From: GWC2-45-44 sp041661665 | GTDB lineage: Bacteria > Planctomycetota > Phycisphaerae > Sedimentisphaerales > UBA12454 | DNA length: 64,000 bases | NCBI GenBank assembly: GCA_041661665.1 | Contig: JBAZTW010000002.1 | Coordinates: 1 to 64,000, forward strand | Direction: 5' to 3' | In this document: piece after piece, positions 1 to 8,199 of the stretch | Position numbering within the stretch: the stretch's first letter is position 1 | Layout of the letters: each line of letters opens with the position of its first letter | Translations under genes and position numbers: made by a program | Notes under the pieces: model-generated | What the model saw: only the letters and a program-made list of their open reading frames with translations | Databases searched by the model: none | Told to the model about the DNA's origin: nothing

Positions 1-422
1 AGCCTCATTTTATAGGCGGAAAAGCCAAACGAATAGGCATATTTTTGAGCGTTTTCAACGTTCACATCAACCGCACACCCTGCAAAGTGAGGATTGAAAG
101 CATCACATACCGGCCGGGGAAATTCATAAACGCTATGAATAAAAACTGTGGTAAAGTCAATGAATCAAACGACATAGCGATGACTCGCCTGTCCGTGCCG
201 AACGAAAAACTGCTCGTTCGCCAGATAAGCGGCGCCATTGCCCGCCGAATCGTCTGCGATGCTGAGCGGGGACAGGAATTTACTGGCGGAGCGATATTCG
301 GAATGATAAAATTCGGCTCAAGGACTGAGCTTTACCTGCCCGCTGAAAGTTCAGCCAAAATCAAAGTGAAAATTGGCGACAAGGTAAATGCGGGAATTAC
401 AGTACTTGCGCAATATGAATGA
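1..422 (+). CDS. psd: Phosphatidylserine decarboxylase, 3' part (truncated by window start)
   Basis: The reading frame is open from base 3, so the gene begins outside the window and only about 139 C-terminal residues are visible. The family decarboxylates phosphatidylserine to phosphatidylethanolamine at the inner membrane. Visible family signatures are FLSVFNVHINR near the start, the ARRIV segment, and GMIKFGSRTELYLP. The Gly-Ser in FGSR is where this short (PSD-A-like) proenzyme class cleaves itself and forms its pyruvoyl group. The next gene, pssA, makes the substrate and overlaps this one by 8 bp, so the two form a compact phosphatidylethanolamine operon. A TTG at 45 lies inside the conserved region and is not the true start. 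Confidence 0.93.
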   Translation, partial: PHFIGGKAKRIGIFLSVFNVHINRTPCKVRIESITYRPGKFINAMNKNCGKVNESNDIAMTRLSVPNEKLLVRQISGAIARRIVCDAERGQEFTGGAIFGMIKFGSRTELYLPAESSAKIKVKIGDKVNAGITVLAQYE

Positions 423-1353
423 ACCGACAGAAAAATCTGAACGCCAAAAACGAAGCCTCCTGCGGAGCGTCCGCAAACAGAGGCTTAGATACATCACCGT
501 TCTGCCTTCGCTGATTACGTTAATCAACGGCGTTTGCGGATTCGCCTCGATAGTCTTTGCCGCCAAAGCAGGACAGGTTGACAATTCAGGCCTAAATGTC
601 TATCCAAGCCAGTTTCCGTTTCTCTCAATGGCGGGTTATATGATATTCTGGGCAATGATTGCAGATATGCTCGACGGCCACGTTGCCCGAATAAGCCATA
701 GCACCAGCAGCTTCGGCGGCCAGTTGGACAGCCTCTGCGATGTAATCAGCTTCGGCGTAGCCCCGGCGTTTTTAATGCTCCGAGTCGTGGAAGGCAGAGT
801 GAGCTTTCATCCGACATTTGACGTTTTTGTATATCGTTTCCTCTGGCTCTCGGCGGCAATATATATAAGCTGTGCTGCGATACGCTTAGCCAGATTCAAT
901 GTCGAGAACGAAGAAGACGAATCGAATCATTCCAGTTTTTCAGGCTTGCCGTCGCCTGCCGCCGCAGGCGTAGTCGCCAGCCTTGTCGTTCTCAATCACT
1001 ATATCCTTACGGAGCTCAGTTTAAGCCATACCACTTTATCGAATATATGCCATAATATAATTATCGGCGTTTTGCCTTTTGCCGCTCTTGCTGCTGCGAT
1101 TCTAATGGTAACCAGAGTTACTTATCCGCACTTTGTGAATGCTTTTCTCCGCGGCAAAAAACCTTTTGCGTATCTGTTCTGGACTATGGCTGTTCTTGTG
1201 ATAATTGTTTCCAGTCTGGAAGTCGCGCTTGCTCTGGTATTCTGCGGCTTTGCCGTCAGCGGCGTTGCGAGATGGCTATATATGCGATTTGTTATGCACA
1301 AAACCGCAGCAGACGATGCCGAAGAACCGCCGGTGATTACTATTTCGCACTAA
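415..1353 (+). CDS. pssA: CDP-diacylglycerol--serine O-phosphatidyltransferase
   Basis: Makes phosphatidylserine from CDP-diacylglycerol and serine in the inner membrane. With the ATG at 415 the protein has 312 residues. It carries the complete CDP-alcohol phosphatidyltransferase signature D-x2-D-G-x2-A-R-x8-G-x3-D-x3-D, from about residue 84 (DMLDGHVAR) to 109 (DSLCD). Several hydrophobic segments follow, with the last at about 245-275. An earlier in-frame ATG at 388 would add nine residues deep inside psd; the start at 415 leaves only an 8-bp overlap with the psd stop and is preferred. Neither start has a strong ribosome binding site. Pairing with psd supports the assignment. Confidence 0.93.
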   Translation: MNEPTEKSERQKRSLLRSVRKQRLRYITVLPSLITLINGVCGFASIVFAAKAGQVDNSGLNVYPSQFPFLSMAGYMIFWAMIADMLDGHVARISHSTSSFGGQLDSLCDVISFGVAPAFLMLRVVEGRVSFHPTFDVFVYRFLWLSAAIYISCAAIRLARFNVENEEDESNHSSFSGLPSPAAAGVVASLVVLNHYILTELSLSHTTLSNICHNIIIGVLPFAALAAAILMVTRVTYPHFVNAFLRGKKPFAYLFWTMAVLVIIVSSLEVALALVFCGFAVSGVARWLYMRFVMHKTAADDAEEPPVITISH

Positions 1354-1357
1354 TACT

Positions 1358-2212
1358 ATGTCAAAGCTAAATTCAGAAAATTGTCATTGCGAGCATCAAG
1401 AAGTGATACGCGGCAATCTCGAAATTATAGATTTTCATACGCACGCGTTAGCTGATGACCTTGCGCAAAAGGCTATGAAGGCTCTTAGTGCGGGTTGTCC
1501 CGATGTGCCTTATTATCTCAATGGAACAATAGCTGACCTGCTCAAGTCAATGGACTTGGCAGGCATAAGCAAAAGCGTAATTTGCTCCATTGCCACAAAA
1601 CCTAAACAATTTCAGCCGATATTAGATTGGTCTCTGCAAATTCAATCCGACCGAATCATTCCTCTTGCCTCGGTGCATCCATTGGACGAGCAAAGAGACG
1701 AACACATCAAACAGGTACGCGACGCAGGCCTGAAGGGCTTAAAGTTGCACCCGTATTATCAGGATTTTTACGTCGATGAAGATAATATGCTCAAATACTA
1801 CGAGCAGGTCTGCAAACACGACCTTATCCTCACCGTGCATACAGGTTTCGATGTAGCGTTTCCACATATCAGAAGAGCAGAGCCTGCGAGGATTTTAAAC
1901 GCTCTAAAACATTTCCCGCAGCTTAAATTTATAACCACGCATCTTGGCGCCTGGCAGATGTGGGATGAGGTTGAAAACGAAATGCTCGGCAAAAATATCT
2001 ATATAGAAATATCGTTTGCTATGGGATATCTGTCCGAAAAGAGAGCGAAGCAAATTCTCGAAAACCACCCAGAAGATTATATCCTGTTTGGCTCGGACAG
2101 CCCCTGGACCGACCAGCAAAATACGCTTAATCTGCTGAAAAAACTTCAGTTGAGCGATGAAAGAATGAAAAAAATCCTTTCCGCAAACGCAAAAAGATTG
2201 CTGGCGATTTAA
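1358..2212 (+). CDS. Amidohydrolase-family (TIM-barrel) metal-dependent hydrolase
   Basis: A 284-residue amidohydrolase_2-type protein. Metal-ligand motifs are visible in order: DFHTH (His27, His29), LKLHPYY (His131), TVHTG (His161), TTHLG (His195) and FGSDSPW (Asp247). The family includes hydrolases and decarboxylases; the substrate cannot be read from the sequence. The gene starts 4 bp after pssA, so it may be cotranscribed, but no ribosome binding site is evident. Oddly, codons 8-21 are made from a dispersed intergenic repeat (1381-1419), so the N-terminal 20 residues before DFHTH look like recruited repeat sequence rather than family sequence. No other good start lies between the repeat and the first metal motif. 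Confidence 0.85.
   Translation: MSKLNSENCHCEHQEVIRGNLEIIDFHTHALADDLAQKAMKALSAGCPDVPYYLNGTIADLLKSMDLAGISKSVICSIATKPKQFQPILDWSLQIQSDRIIPLASVHPLDEQRDEHIKQVRDAGLKGLKLHPYYQDFYVDEDNMLKYYEQVCKHDLILTVHTGFDVAFPHIRRAEPARILNALKHFPQLKFITTHLGAWQMWDEVENEMLGKNIYIEISFAMGYLSEKRAKQILENHPEDYILFGSDSPWTDQQNTLNLLKKLQLSDERMKKILSANAKRLLAI
1381..1419 (+). repeat. Dispersed repeat, TTGTCATTGCGAG...GGCAATCT type
   Basis: Starts TTGTCATTGCGAG and ends CGGCAATCT. The same ends recur at 8131-8183. This copy lies inside the predicted 5' end of the amidohydrolase gene, and the other lies just before the DUF4861 gene. Confidence 0.75.
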
Positions 2213-2255
2213 TTAGTTGTTGGTAGATAGTCCATTTTGAATGTGATGGTATAGA

Positions 2256-2870
2256 ATGTTGCTTAAAATAATAGTATGGGTGTTGCCTGCTATAATTGCG
2301 ATAGGTAGCTTATATTTAAATAAGCCGGGCAAACCCAAATTAGCTGTAATTCTTACCATTTTAATTATCATAAGCGTATTTTCTGGAATCGTATTAGAAT
2401 TAAAAGATAATCAGAGTAAAAAACAACAGCAAGACGAAATTATTGCACAGAACAAATATAGCAGAGAACTGCTGGAAAATCTTGTCACAAACAAATACGA
2501 AAAAGATTTACAGAGCAAATATCCGGGTGGATACACATTATTTGGAATTGACCACTCACGTACATTTGAAAACCGTTCTATTCCACATAGAAGTAATGTG
2601 CTTGAGGAATATGAGTTTGATTGGCACCCAGTTAAAATAAGCGAGGTAACCGAAACTAATGTTACGATTGAATTTCCGAATATTCATTATAAGCTACTGA
2701 ACGGTAATTTTTTTAGCACTGCAATGACTATTCCGAAGTCACCAAAGGGAACATCATATCGGTATCCAGTGAGACCAGAAGGTACAAAAAATAGGATATT
2801 TTGCGAATTGGTTGAGTACAAGGATTCTTTTTACGTATTCGCTATTGGCTTCAAACCTGCGGATAACTAA
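2256..2870 (+). CDS. Hypothetical membrane-anchored protein
   Basis: A 204-residue protein I do not recognise. Two hydrophobic segments sit close together at the N-terminus (about residues 3-20 and 28-48). A charged, Lys/Gln-rich linker follows (about 50-85), then a soluble domain of about 115 residues rich in beta-forming and aromatic residues. The topology suggests a hairpin anchor with a cytoplasmic C-domain, or a periplasmic one if the first segment is not inserted. It begins 43 bp after the amidohydrolase gene on the same strand. It has few Cys or His residues and no catalytic motif that I can name. Confidence 0.6.
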   Translation: MLLKIIVWVLPAIIAIGSLYLNKPGKPKLAVILTILIIISVFSGIVLELKDNQSKKQQQDEIIAQNKYSRELLENLVTNKYEKDLQSKYPGGYTLFGIDHSRTFENRSIPHRSNVLEEYEFDWHPVKISEVTETNVTIEFPNIHYKLLNGNFFSTAMTIPKSPKGTSYRYPVRPEGTKNRIFCELVEYKDSFYVFAIGFKPADN

Positions 2871-2963
2871 GAAACTATCTCAAAACAGTCACCCTGAACG
2901 AGGCGAAGAGTTATGTCAAATGGAAGGTGGCTCAAAGAACTATCGACTGTCAACTAACAACTA
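2871..2963. repeat. Intergenic repeat fragments between convergent genes
   Basis: This short convergent gap holds CAGTCACCCTGAACGAGG and a run of related ACTATCGACTGTCAACTAAC-type words. They look like pieces of dispersed intergenic repeats; no gene is seen. Confidence 0.4.
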
Positions 2964-3548
2964 TCAACTAATTTTCCCGAACATTCTCTCTAACAGTTCC
3001 ATACTCAGCCCCATTACGTTGGTATAACTGCCTTCGATTTTTTCGACGAATTCATCGGCACCGTCTTGAATGCCATAAGCGCCGGCCTTTCCCTGCCAAG
3101 TTTGGGACGCTATATGTTCAGCGATTTGTTTTTCAGTCATTTTTTTGGGATAAACGGTTGTTATGTCGCAATCGACGAACTCCAGCCCTGCATCCTTTTT
3201 TACGAATGCTATGCCAGTGATTACCTTGTGCGGTTTGCTGAAAAGTTTTCTTATTATCTCCTCCGCGTGTTTGGCGGAATCGGGTTTGCCGATGATTTGC
3301 CCCTCGTAATCGACAACCGTATCTGCCGCGACTACCAGCCTGTCGGGAAATTTTTCGGCGACATCTTTCGCCTTTGCCAAAGCAGCCCTGCGGGTGAATT
3401 CTGCGGAGTCTATGCCTGCGGTCGAAATTTTTGACTCATCTACATCTGAAACGACAATATCAAATTTATATCCTGCCTTTTCAAGCAGTTCTTTTCTTCT
3501 TGGCGAGGCCGAGGCAAGTATAAAGGATTGTTTTTTAATTCCGTTCAT
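2964..3548 (-). CDS. maf: Maf-like nucleoside triphosphate pyrophosphatase
   Basis: A 194-residue Maf/HAM1-fold house-cleaning enzyme. The family hydrolyses (d)TTP, UTP or modified nucleotides to monophosphate and pyrophosphate in the cytoplasm. Signatures are FILASASPRRKELLE near the N-terminus, VVAADTVV in the middle (catalytic Asp), and the GKAGAYGIQDG and GSYTNVMGL segments near the C-terminus, the last two typical of the YhdE (dTTP/UTP) subgroup. It is the last gene of the minus-strand run that begins with dedA, 78 bp after the DUF1570 lipoprotein gene; that gap is filled by a dispersed repeat. Confidence 0.93.
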   Translation of the reverse strand: MNGIKKQSFILASASPRRKELLEKAGYKFDIVVSDVDESKISTAGIDSAEFTRRAALAKAKDVAEKFPDRLVVAADTVVDYEGQIIGKPDSAKHAEEIIRKLFSKPHKVITGIAFVKKDAGLEFVDCDITTVYPKKMTEKQIAEHIASQTWQGKAGAYGIQDGADEFVEKIEGSYTNVMGLSMELLERMFGKIS

Positions 3549-3556
3549 TAAAAAAA

Positions 3557-3617
3557 AACCGCGTGGGCTATCCGCCGTCGCTAAAGCTATGGCGGGACAA
3601 GAGAGTCCACCCTACAA
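3557..3617 (-). repeat. GTAGGGTGGGC...GCCCACGCGG dispersed repeat, copy A
   Basis: On the minus strand the ends read TTGTAGGGTGGAC and AGCCCACGCGGTT, with a GC-rich imperfect palindrome between them. Related copies lie at 11841-11900 and 46321-46350. Confidence 0.75.
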
Positions 3618-3626
3618 AATAATCAA

Positions 3627-4736
3627 CTATTTTACCCTGATATAATAAACAATTTTTTTGCAGAACCGATAATACTCCGGCGAGAGTCGTTCAATATCTT
3701 CGCCTATATAGACATCAAATAATTTCTGAGCGATATGTCTATTCCATTCGACTGTTGGCGGCGAACTCTTATTCGAGGCAATCGCTGTCTCTGTCGCGTC
3801 AAGCGGCCATGCCCCGTTCAGTGCCCCAAGCAGCATTTTCTGATAGCAGGTGAGCCTTTTGCCGTAACCTTCTTCTTTCAGAAATCGAACCAGTGCGTAA
3901 GACTGCGCATAAAACGCCATAACCGCCTTGTCAGCCTGTTGCAGCGAAACAACCTCGCCGGGATTGAGCAAAATTAAATCTTTTAGCGGTATTATATTTT
4001 TTTCCTGTATGGAAAGTTTTAACGCGCCAAGTCTCTGATAATTTTTTGCCGAATTGAAAATAAATTGGCCGTTTTCAAAATCCGAATACTCGAACAATTG
4101 AGCTATTCCTTCGTCGAGCCAGCTCGGCAGTCTGTATTTGAAATATTTATCGCAGAACTGATGCCAGCCTTCGTGTCCGAGGATGCTGAATGTTCGGGTT
4201 CTGCCGATGTTATAAGCGACGCATTGGCCGTTGAGATAATACGCTCCTTTTTTGATTTTCAGATAAATTTCAGCCTGACCGCCTGTGAAACTTCTCGTGT
4301 AGCTTTCCCATTGCTGACGGTCTCTGAAAATATACACTGTAAATCTGTCGCCGCCTCCGACCGGCACGGGCAATTGCCCCTGATATTCCCGCCATGCAGC
4401 TTCGACAAACGCCGGTATCTGTCGCAGCATCAGCGGCTCAAGCATTGTTGTATATATCCGGTAATGCGCTGTTTCGATTACTAATCCATCCGAATAAGAA
4501 TTTTGCCATCTTCTGGCGCCGTGAACGGCGGGCAGGGGGGAAACATACCTAATCAGTCCGTCAACGGTTGACAAACCATTGCTATCGGGGCAGTTGCAGG
4601 ACTTCTTAGGCGTTGCTTTCAGTGTTGGCTTGACAGGTGCGTTTTTGGTCGATGTTTTTTGCTGTTCATTGCAGCCGGCGATGAAAACAGAAAATAGAAC
4701 ACAGGATACCAAACTTAGAATTGATAACTTTTTCAT
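3627..4736 (-). CDS. Putative lipoprotein with DUF1570-like metallopeptidase domain
   Basis: Starting at 4736 gives 369 residues with a clean lipoprotein signal: a Lys-Lys start, a hydrophobic stretch and the lipobox VFIAGC, with Cys22 to be acylated. An upstream in-frame start at 4808 would bury this signal and run through the preceding gene, so it is rejected. The HExxH zinc motif HEGWH is at His188-His192, followed by WLDEG with Glu209 as the likely third ligand. This is a gluzincin-like arrangement, as in the DUF1570/peptidase-MA-like group that is frequent in planctomycetes. The protein is probably anchored facing the periplasm. The substrate is unknown. It begins 4 bp after the AMMECR1 gene stop, so it is in the same operon. 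Confidence 0.8.
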   Translation of the reverse strand: MKKLSILSLVSCVLFSVFIAGCNEQQKTSTKNAPVKPTLKATPKKSCNCPDSNGLSTVDGLIRYVSPLPAVHGARRWQNSYSDGLVIETAHYRIYTTMLEPLMLRQIPAFVEAAWREYQGQLPVPVGGGDRFTVYIFRDRQQWESYTRSFTGGQAEIYLKIKKGAYYLNGQCVAYNIGRTRTFSILGHEGWHQFCDKYFKYRLPSWLDEGIAQLFEYSDFENGQFIFNSAKNYQRLGALKLSIQEKNIIPLKDLILLNPGEVVSLQQADKAVMAFYAQSYALVRFLKEEGYGKRLTCYQKMLLGALNGAWPLDATETAIASNKSSPPTVEWNRHIAQKLFDVYIGEDIERLSPEYYRFCKKIVYYIRVK

Positions 4737-4740
4737 AGAG

Positions 4741-5292
4741 CTATTTTTCTTCTTCCAAAATTTCCGCGGTGAATAAATAAACTTCCGTATTTTTATCCTT
4801 CCAGGCATCCGCCTTCAATCCCGCCTTATGCGAGCAGCAGTAAGACAGAAATTCTTCTTTGCTCCAGCCTGTTTCCGTTGCCACCTGCGGCAGAAAACAT
4901 CCGCTTGCGTAGCCTTTTTTAATATAAATGCCGTCAATTCCCAGCCGCAGACTCAGCGGGTCGGTCGTCTTTTTCAGCGGCGAAAGTACCGATATTTCGA
5001 TATCGAGGTCTTTTACCTCTTTCTGCGTAATCGGCTCACCAAAAAATCTCGAATCGCCCGTCGATGACGCGACCGCCATTTGGCTTACAAGTTCTATCAG
5101 AGGCTTATCAGAAACAAATTGGCCGATGCACCCTCGCAGTTCGCCTTTATTTTTCAGTGTTACAAAACAGCCGCAGTGCGCGTTAAGTTCCGCATTATCA
5201 GATGAACCCCTGACAGGCTTCTTTCCTGATACCGCTGCCATGACGGCATCACGGGCGGTTTTCAGGAGAATATGTTTTTGCTCAATGTTCAT
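4741..5292 (-). CDS. AMMECR1-domain protein (AmmeMemoRadiSam system protein A)
   Basis: A 183-residue AMMECR1-family protein with the hallmark LRGCIG motif at residues 52-57. It is the A component of the uncharacterised AmmeMemoRadiSam system, in which AMMECR1, a Memo-like protein and a radical SAM protein usually occur together, sometimes fused. Neither Memo nor the cognate radical SAM partner is near it here. It sits 6 bp downstream of dedA and 4 bp upstream of the DUF1570 lipoprotein gene, so it is part of a minus-strand operon. The biochemical function is unknown for the family. Confidence 0.88.
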   Translation of the reverse strand: MNIEQKHILLKTARDAVMAAVSGKKPVRGSSDNAELNAHCGCFVTLKNKGELRGCIGQFVSDKPLIELVSQMAVASSTGDSRFFGEPITQKEVKDLDIEISVLSPLKKTTDPLSLRLGIDGIYIKKGYASGCFLPQVATETGWSKEEFLSYCCSHKAGLKADAWKDKNTEVYLFTAEILEEEK

Positions 5293-5298
5293 ATAAAG

Positions 5299-5952
5299 TT
5301 AATTTGCTGGTTTTCGTTTTTTTTCTCTTATTATTTCAATTACAGCCGGCATAATTGAGATTATGATAATGGCGAAGATAACTAATGTGAAATTTCGTTT
5401 GATAACGGGTATATTTCCGAAGAAGTATCCGCCGAAGATAAAAAGCGTTATCCAAAGAACTCCGCCTATCACGTTATAGGAGAAAAAGCGTAAATAAGTC
5501 ATTTTACCGACACCCGCTATAAACGGCGCAAATGTCCTGACAATCGGGACAAATCTTGCCAGCACAATAGTTTTGGCGCCGTATTTTTCATAAAACTGAT
5601 GTGTTCTGTCAACGTGTTCTTTCTTTAAAAACCATTTACCCTGATGCTTCAGTATTATCAGCGAGCCGAAATATTTCCCTATAGCGTAGTTCACACTGTC
5701 GCCCAATACCGCTGCGATAGACAAAATGACAAGCAGCCATCCAATATGCAAATTGCCGGAAGGTGCCGCTAATGCCCCAAGTGCAAACAGCAGGGAGTCT
5801 CCCGGAAGAAACGGCGTTACTATCAATCCCGTTTCAGCGAAAATAATCGCAAAAAAAACCAAGTAGCACAAAACGCCATAATTATTTATTATGTCTGCAA
5901 GGTGTTTGTCTATGTGAAGAATAAAATCGAATAGAGATGTAATTATTTCCAT
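5299..5952 (-). CDS. DedA-family inner-membrane protein
   Basis: A 217-residue DedA/VTT-domain protein. The family acts in lipid-carrier (undecaprenyl phosphate) or phospholipid flipping and envelope integrity. It shows the re-entrant segment FAETGLIVTPFLPGDSLLF, the LARFVPIVRTFAPFIAGVG segment with conserved Arg and Pro, and several membrane helices. The start at 5952 is chosen because GAGGT lies about 10 bases upstream; a longer frame (to 6021) would read through tRNA-Lys. It is the first protein gene of the minus-strand run that continues to maf. Confidence 0.92.
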   Translation of the reverse strand: MEIITSLFDFILHIDKHLADIINNYGVLCYLVFFAIIFAETGLIVTPFLPGDSLLFALGALAAPSGNLHIGWLLVILSIAAVLGDSVNYAIGKYFGSLIILKHQGKWFLKKEHVDRTHQFYEKYGAKTIVLARFVPIVRTFAPFIAGVGKMTYLRFFSYNVIGGVLWITLFIFGGYFFGNIPVIKRNFTLVIFAIIIISIMPAVIEIIREKKRKPAN

Positions 5953-5990
5953 ATTTGCAATTACCTCAGGAAAGAATATATAAAAACAAA

Positions 5991-6063
5991 TGAGGGCGCT
6001 GGGATTCGAACCCAGGACCAACGGCTTAAAAGGCCGTTGCTCTACCAGCTGAGCTACGCCCTC
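5991..6063 (-). tRNA. tRNA-Lys (anticodon UUU)
   Basis: A full cloverleaf on the minus strand: acceptor GAGGGCG/CGCCCUC, D-arm AGCUCAGCUGGUAGAGC, anticodon stem ACGGC with loop CUUUUAA (anticodon UUU), and T-arm CUGGGUUCGAAUCCCAG. The discriminator base is A. CCA is not encoded, because the following bases read UUU. Confidence 0.97.
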
Positions 6064-6116
6064 AACTTGTTGTCTGACAGCAGGTTACGAAAATGTCTCG
6101 TTACTGCAAACCTTGG

Positions 6117-6122
6117 ATTATA
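6117..6122 (-). promoter_or_regulatory. Candidate extended -10 for tRNA-Lys
   Basis: The minus strand reads TGGTATAAT, a consensus -10 with the TGn extension, 53 bases upstream of the tRNA. The -35 region is weak. Confidence 0.5.
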
Positions 6123-6249
6123 CCAAAGTTCGGGCTAATTTACAGAGATTTGTTTTAGATTGCAAGAATAATACCGCCGGTTCTAAAAAAATGCGACCAG
6201 TGGGCATGTAAAACTAATAGATTTTCCTTCCTTACCGCAAATGCTTAAT

Positions 6250-6277
6250 TTGACATTCCTCACCTTTCCACTATAAT
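6250..6277 (+). promoter_or_regulatory. Consensus sigma-70-type promoter upstream of recJ
   Basis: TTGACA (6250-6255), a 16-base spacer and TATAAT (6272-6277). Transcription would start near 6284, leaving a leader of about 90 bases before recJ. The leader contains a small inverted repeat ATAAGT-N7-ACTTAT. The rest of the 309-base gap 6064-6372 is AT-rich and shows nothing else clear. Confidence 0.7.
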
Positions 6278-6372
6278 CCATAAAAACATAGAAATAAGTT
6301 ATCTCGACTTATCGGGATTCCATAATTTTGATATTTTATATTTAATTTTTGATATTCTTTTAGGGTCTTTTA

Positions 6373-8121
6373 ATGCGCTTGGCAGCAAGGATGCAGAAAA
6401 AACAGTGGCATATTTCACCTGCAGATTCGCTGTCAGGTTCTCTCGCATCAGAATTGAAAATCTCGCCCATTCTCGCTCAACTTCTCATAAACAGAGGTGT
6501 CAAGACCGCCGACCAGGCCAAAAGTTTTCTCTATCCCAAGCTCAATGAACTTATCGAGCCGGAAAAAATGCCGGGTATAATGCCTGCCGTTGACCGAATA
6601 GAAAAAGCGGTAAAGGATAAGGAAAAAATCACCATTTACGGCGATTATGACGTTGACGGCATAACATCTGTCTCAATTTTGCTCGGCCTTTTCAAACTTC
6701 TCGATGCCGAGGTTGACTATTATATTCCGCACAGAGTTGACGAGGGCTACGGCCTGAACGTCGAAGCTGTCGAGCAGATTGTCAATACCGGCGTAAAACT
6801 TATTATAAGCGTCGATTGCGGCATAACGGCATTCGACTCCGCACAGGCGGTCAAAGACAAAGGCATTGATTTAATAATCACCGACCATCACCGGCCGTCA
6901 AACGATGGCAAATTGCCGCTCGCCGTCGCGATAGTCCACCCGAATCTTGACGAAAATTATCCATCCCAGTCAAACGCCGGAGCTACCGTCGCCTTCAAAC
7001 TTGCCTGGGCTGTTGTCAATCGCTTAAAGGGAACAGGAGCCACGCCCCAGAATCTCCGCCAGTTTTTGATAAACGCTACGATTTTCGCCGCTATGGGTAC
7101 GATTGCCGATGTAATCGAAATGAAAGGCGAAAACAGAATAATCAGCAGCTTCGGCCTGCGTGCTTTTTCAGATTCCGGTATGCCCGGCACAAAAGCACTG
7201 GTTGACGCAGCCAAATTGACTTCGCAAACGATTGACAGTTATCACATCGGCTATTGCCTTGCTCCGATGCTCAACGCCGCAGGCAGAATGGGACACGCCC
7301 GACTTGCCGTCGAACTTTTGACAAGCGATAATGCTGTTCGGGCCATTCGAATCGCCGAGTATCTCAAACAGCAGAACCGCCTGCGTCAGCAGACCGAAAA
7401 AGCAATATTAAAACAGGCCTGTTCAATGATGGTCGAGACGGGCATTGACCACCCAGACCATAAGACCATTGTGCTGGCCAGCAATGAATGGCACACAGGC
7501 GTAATTGGTATTGTGGCTTCGAGACTTGTCGATAAATACTACCGCCCGACGATTTTATTCAATATCACAGACGATAAAGCACAGGGTTCGGGACGCTCAA
7601 TAGAAGGCTTTGATGTTTTGCAGGCAATCACAGCCTGCGGTGCCGACTTAAATTCTTTCGGCGGACACGCTATGGCCGCGGGGCTTACCATTGATGTTGA
7701 CAAAATCGAACATTTTACAAAATGCTTTGAAGATTACGCCGCAGCCAATTGGAAAAATGAAGAGTTTATCAGCAGACTTGAAGTTGATGCTGTCTGCCAG
7801 ATGAAAGATTTGACGGTATCGCTGATAAAATCGCTTGCGCTCCTCGGCCCGTTCGGCAGGGGAAACCCGTCGCCTATTTTTGTCGCAAGAGGATTAAGAC
7901 TTGTTGCCGCACCAAGAAAAGTCGGAGTGGAAGGCGAACATCTTCAATTAGCCGTCTGCGATAACACAGGCAGCGCAAAGTGTATTGGCTTTAAAATGGC
8001 TTATATGGAAAAGAAACTTTTGGAGAACGAATTTTTCAATATAGCCTTTGAGGCGCAGGTGGACAATTTCTATGGCCAGCCCGCCGTCCAGCTTGTTCTC
8101 AGCGATATTCAGTTTGAATAA
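6373..8121 (+). CDS. recJ: Single-stranded-DNA-specific exonuclease RecJ
   Basis: A 582-residue 5'-3' single-strand exonuclease of recombination and mismatch repair, normal length for the family. DHH-superfamily metal motifs are visible: YGDYDVDG (Asp91, Asp93, Asp95), SVDCG (Asp148) and TDHHRP (Asp171-His173). The DHHA1 motif GGHAMAAGL follows at about residue 430, and the C-terminal OB-like part contains GPFGRGNPSP. The start at 6373 has AGGG about 10 bases upstream; a second ATG at 6391 is possible. A strong promoter lies at 6250-6277. The downstream gene begins 78 bp later, past a dispersed repeat. Confidence 0.96.
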   Translation: MRLAARMQKKQWHISPADSLSGSLASELKISPILAQLLINRGVKTADQAKSFLYPKLNELIEPEKMPGIMPAVDRIEKAVKDKEKITIYGDYDVDGITSVSILLGLFKLLDAEVDYYIPHRVDEGYGLNVEAVEQIVNTGVKLIISVDCGITAFDSAQAVKDKGIDLIITDHHRPSNDGKLPLAVAIVHPNLDENYPSQSNAGATVAFKLAWAVVNRLKGTGATPQNLRQFLINATIFAAMGTIADVIEMKGENRIISSFGLRAFSDSGMPGTKALVDAAKLTSQTIDSYHIGYCLAPMLNAAGRMGHARLAVELLTSDNAVRAIRIAEYLKQQNRLRQQTEKAILKQACSMMVETGIDHPDHKTIVLASNEWHTGVIGIVASRLVDKYYRPTILFNITDDKAQGSGRSIEGFDVLQAITACGADLNSFGGHAMAAGLTIDVDKIEHFTKCFEDYAAANWKNEEFISRLEVDAVCQMKDLTVSLIKSLALLGPFGRGNPSPIFVARGLRLVAAPRKVGVEGEHLQLAVCDNTGSAKCIGFKMAYMEKKLLENEFFNIAFEAQVDNFYGQPAVQLVLSDIQFE

Positions 8122-8130
8122 CCGAAAAAA

Positions 8131-8183
8131 TTGTCATTGCGAGAGCCCTGTGGTGAGCGCAGTCGAACCAAGCGTGGCAATCT
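8131..8183 (+). repeat. Dispersed repeat, TTGTCATTGCGAG...GGCAATCT type
   Basis: Second copy of the family at 1381-1419. The ends TTGTCATTGCGAG and GTGGCAATCT are conserved and the middle differs. It fills the gap between recJ and the DUF4861 gene, and if translated it would give a false N-terminal extension. Confidence 0.75.
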
Positions 8184-8199
8184 ATTTTTTGAGGCGATA

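Noticed and set aside
5953..6021. N-terminal extension of DedA
   Set aside because: It would translate the 3' end of tRNA-Lys; the ATG at 5952 has a proper ribosome binding site.
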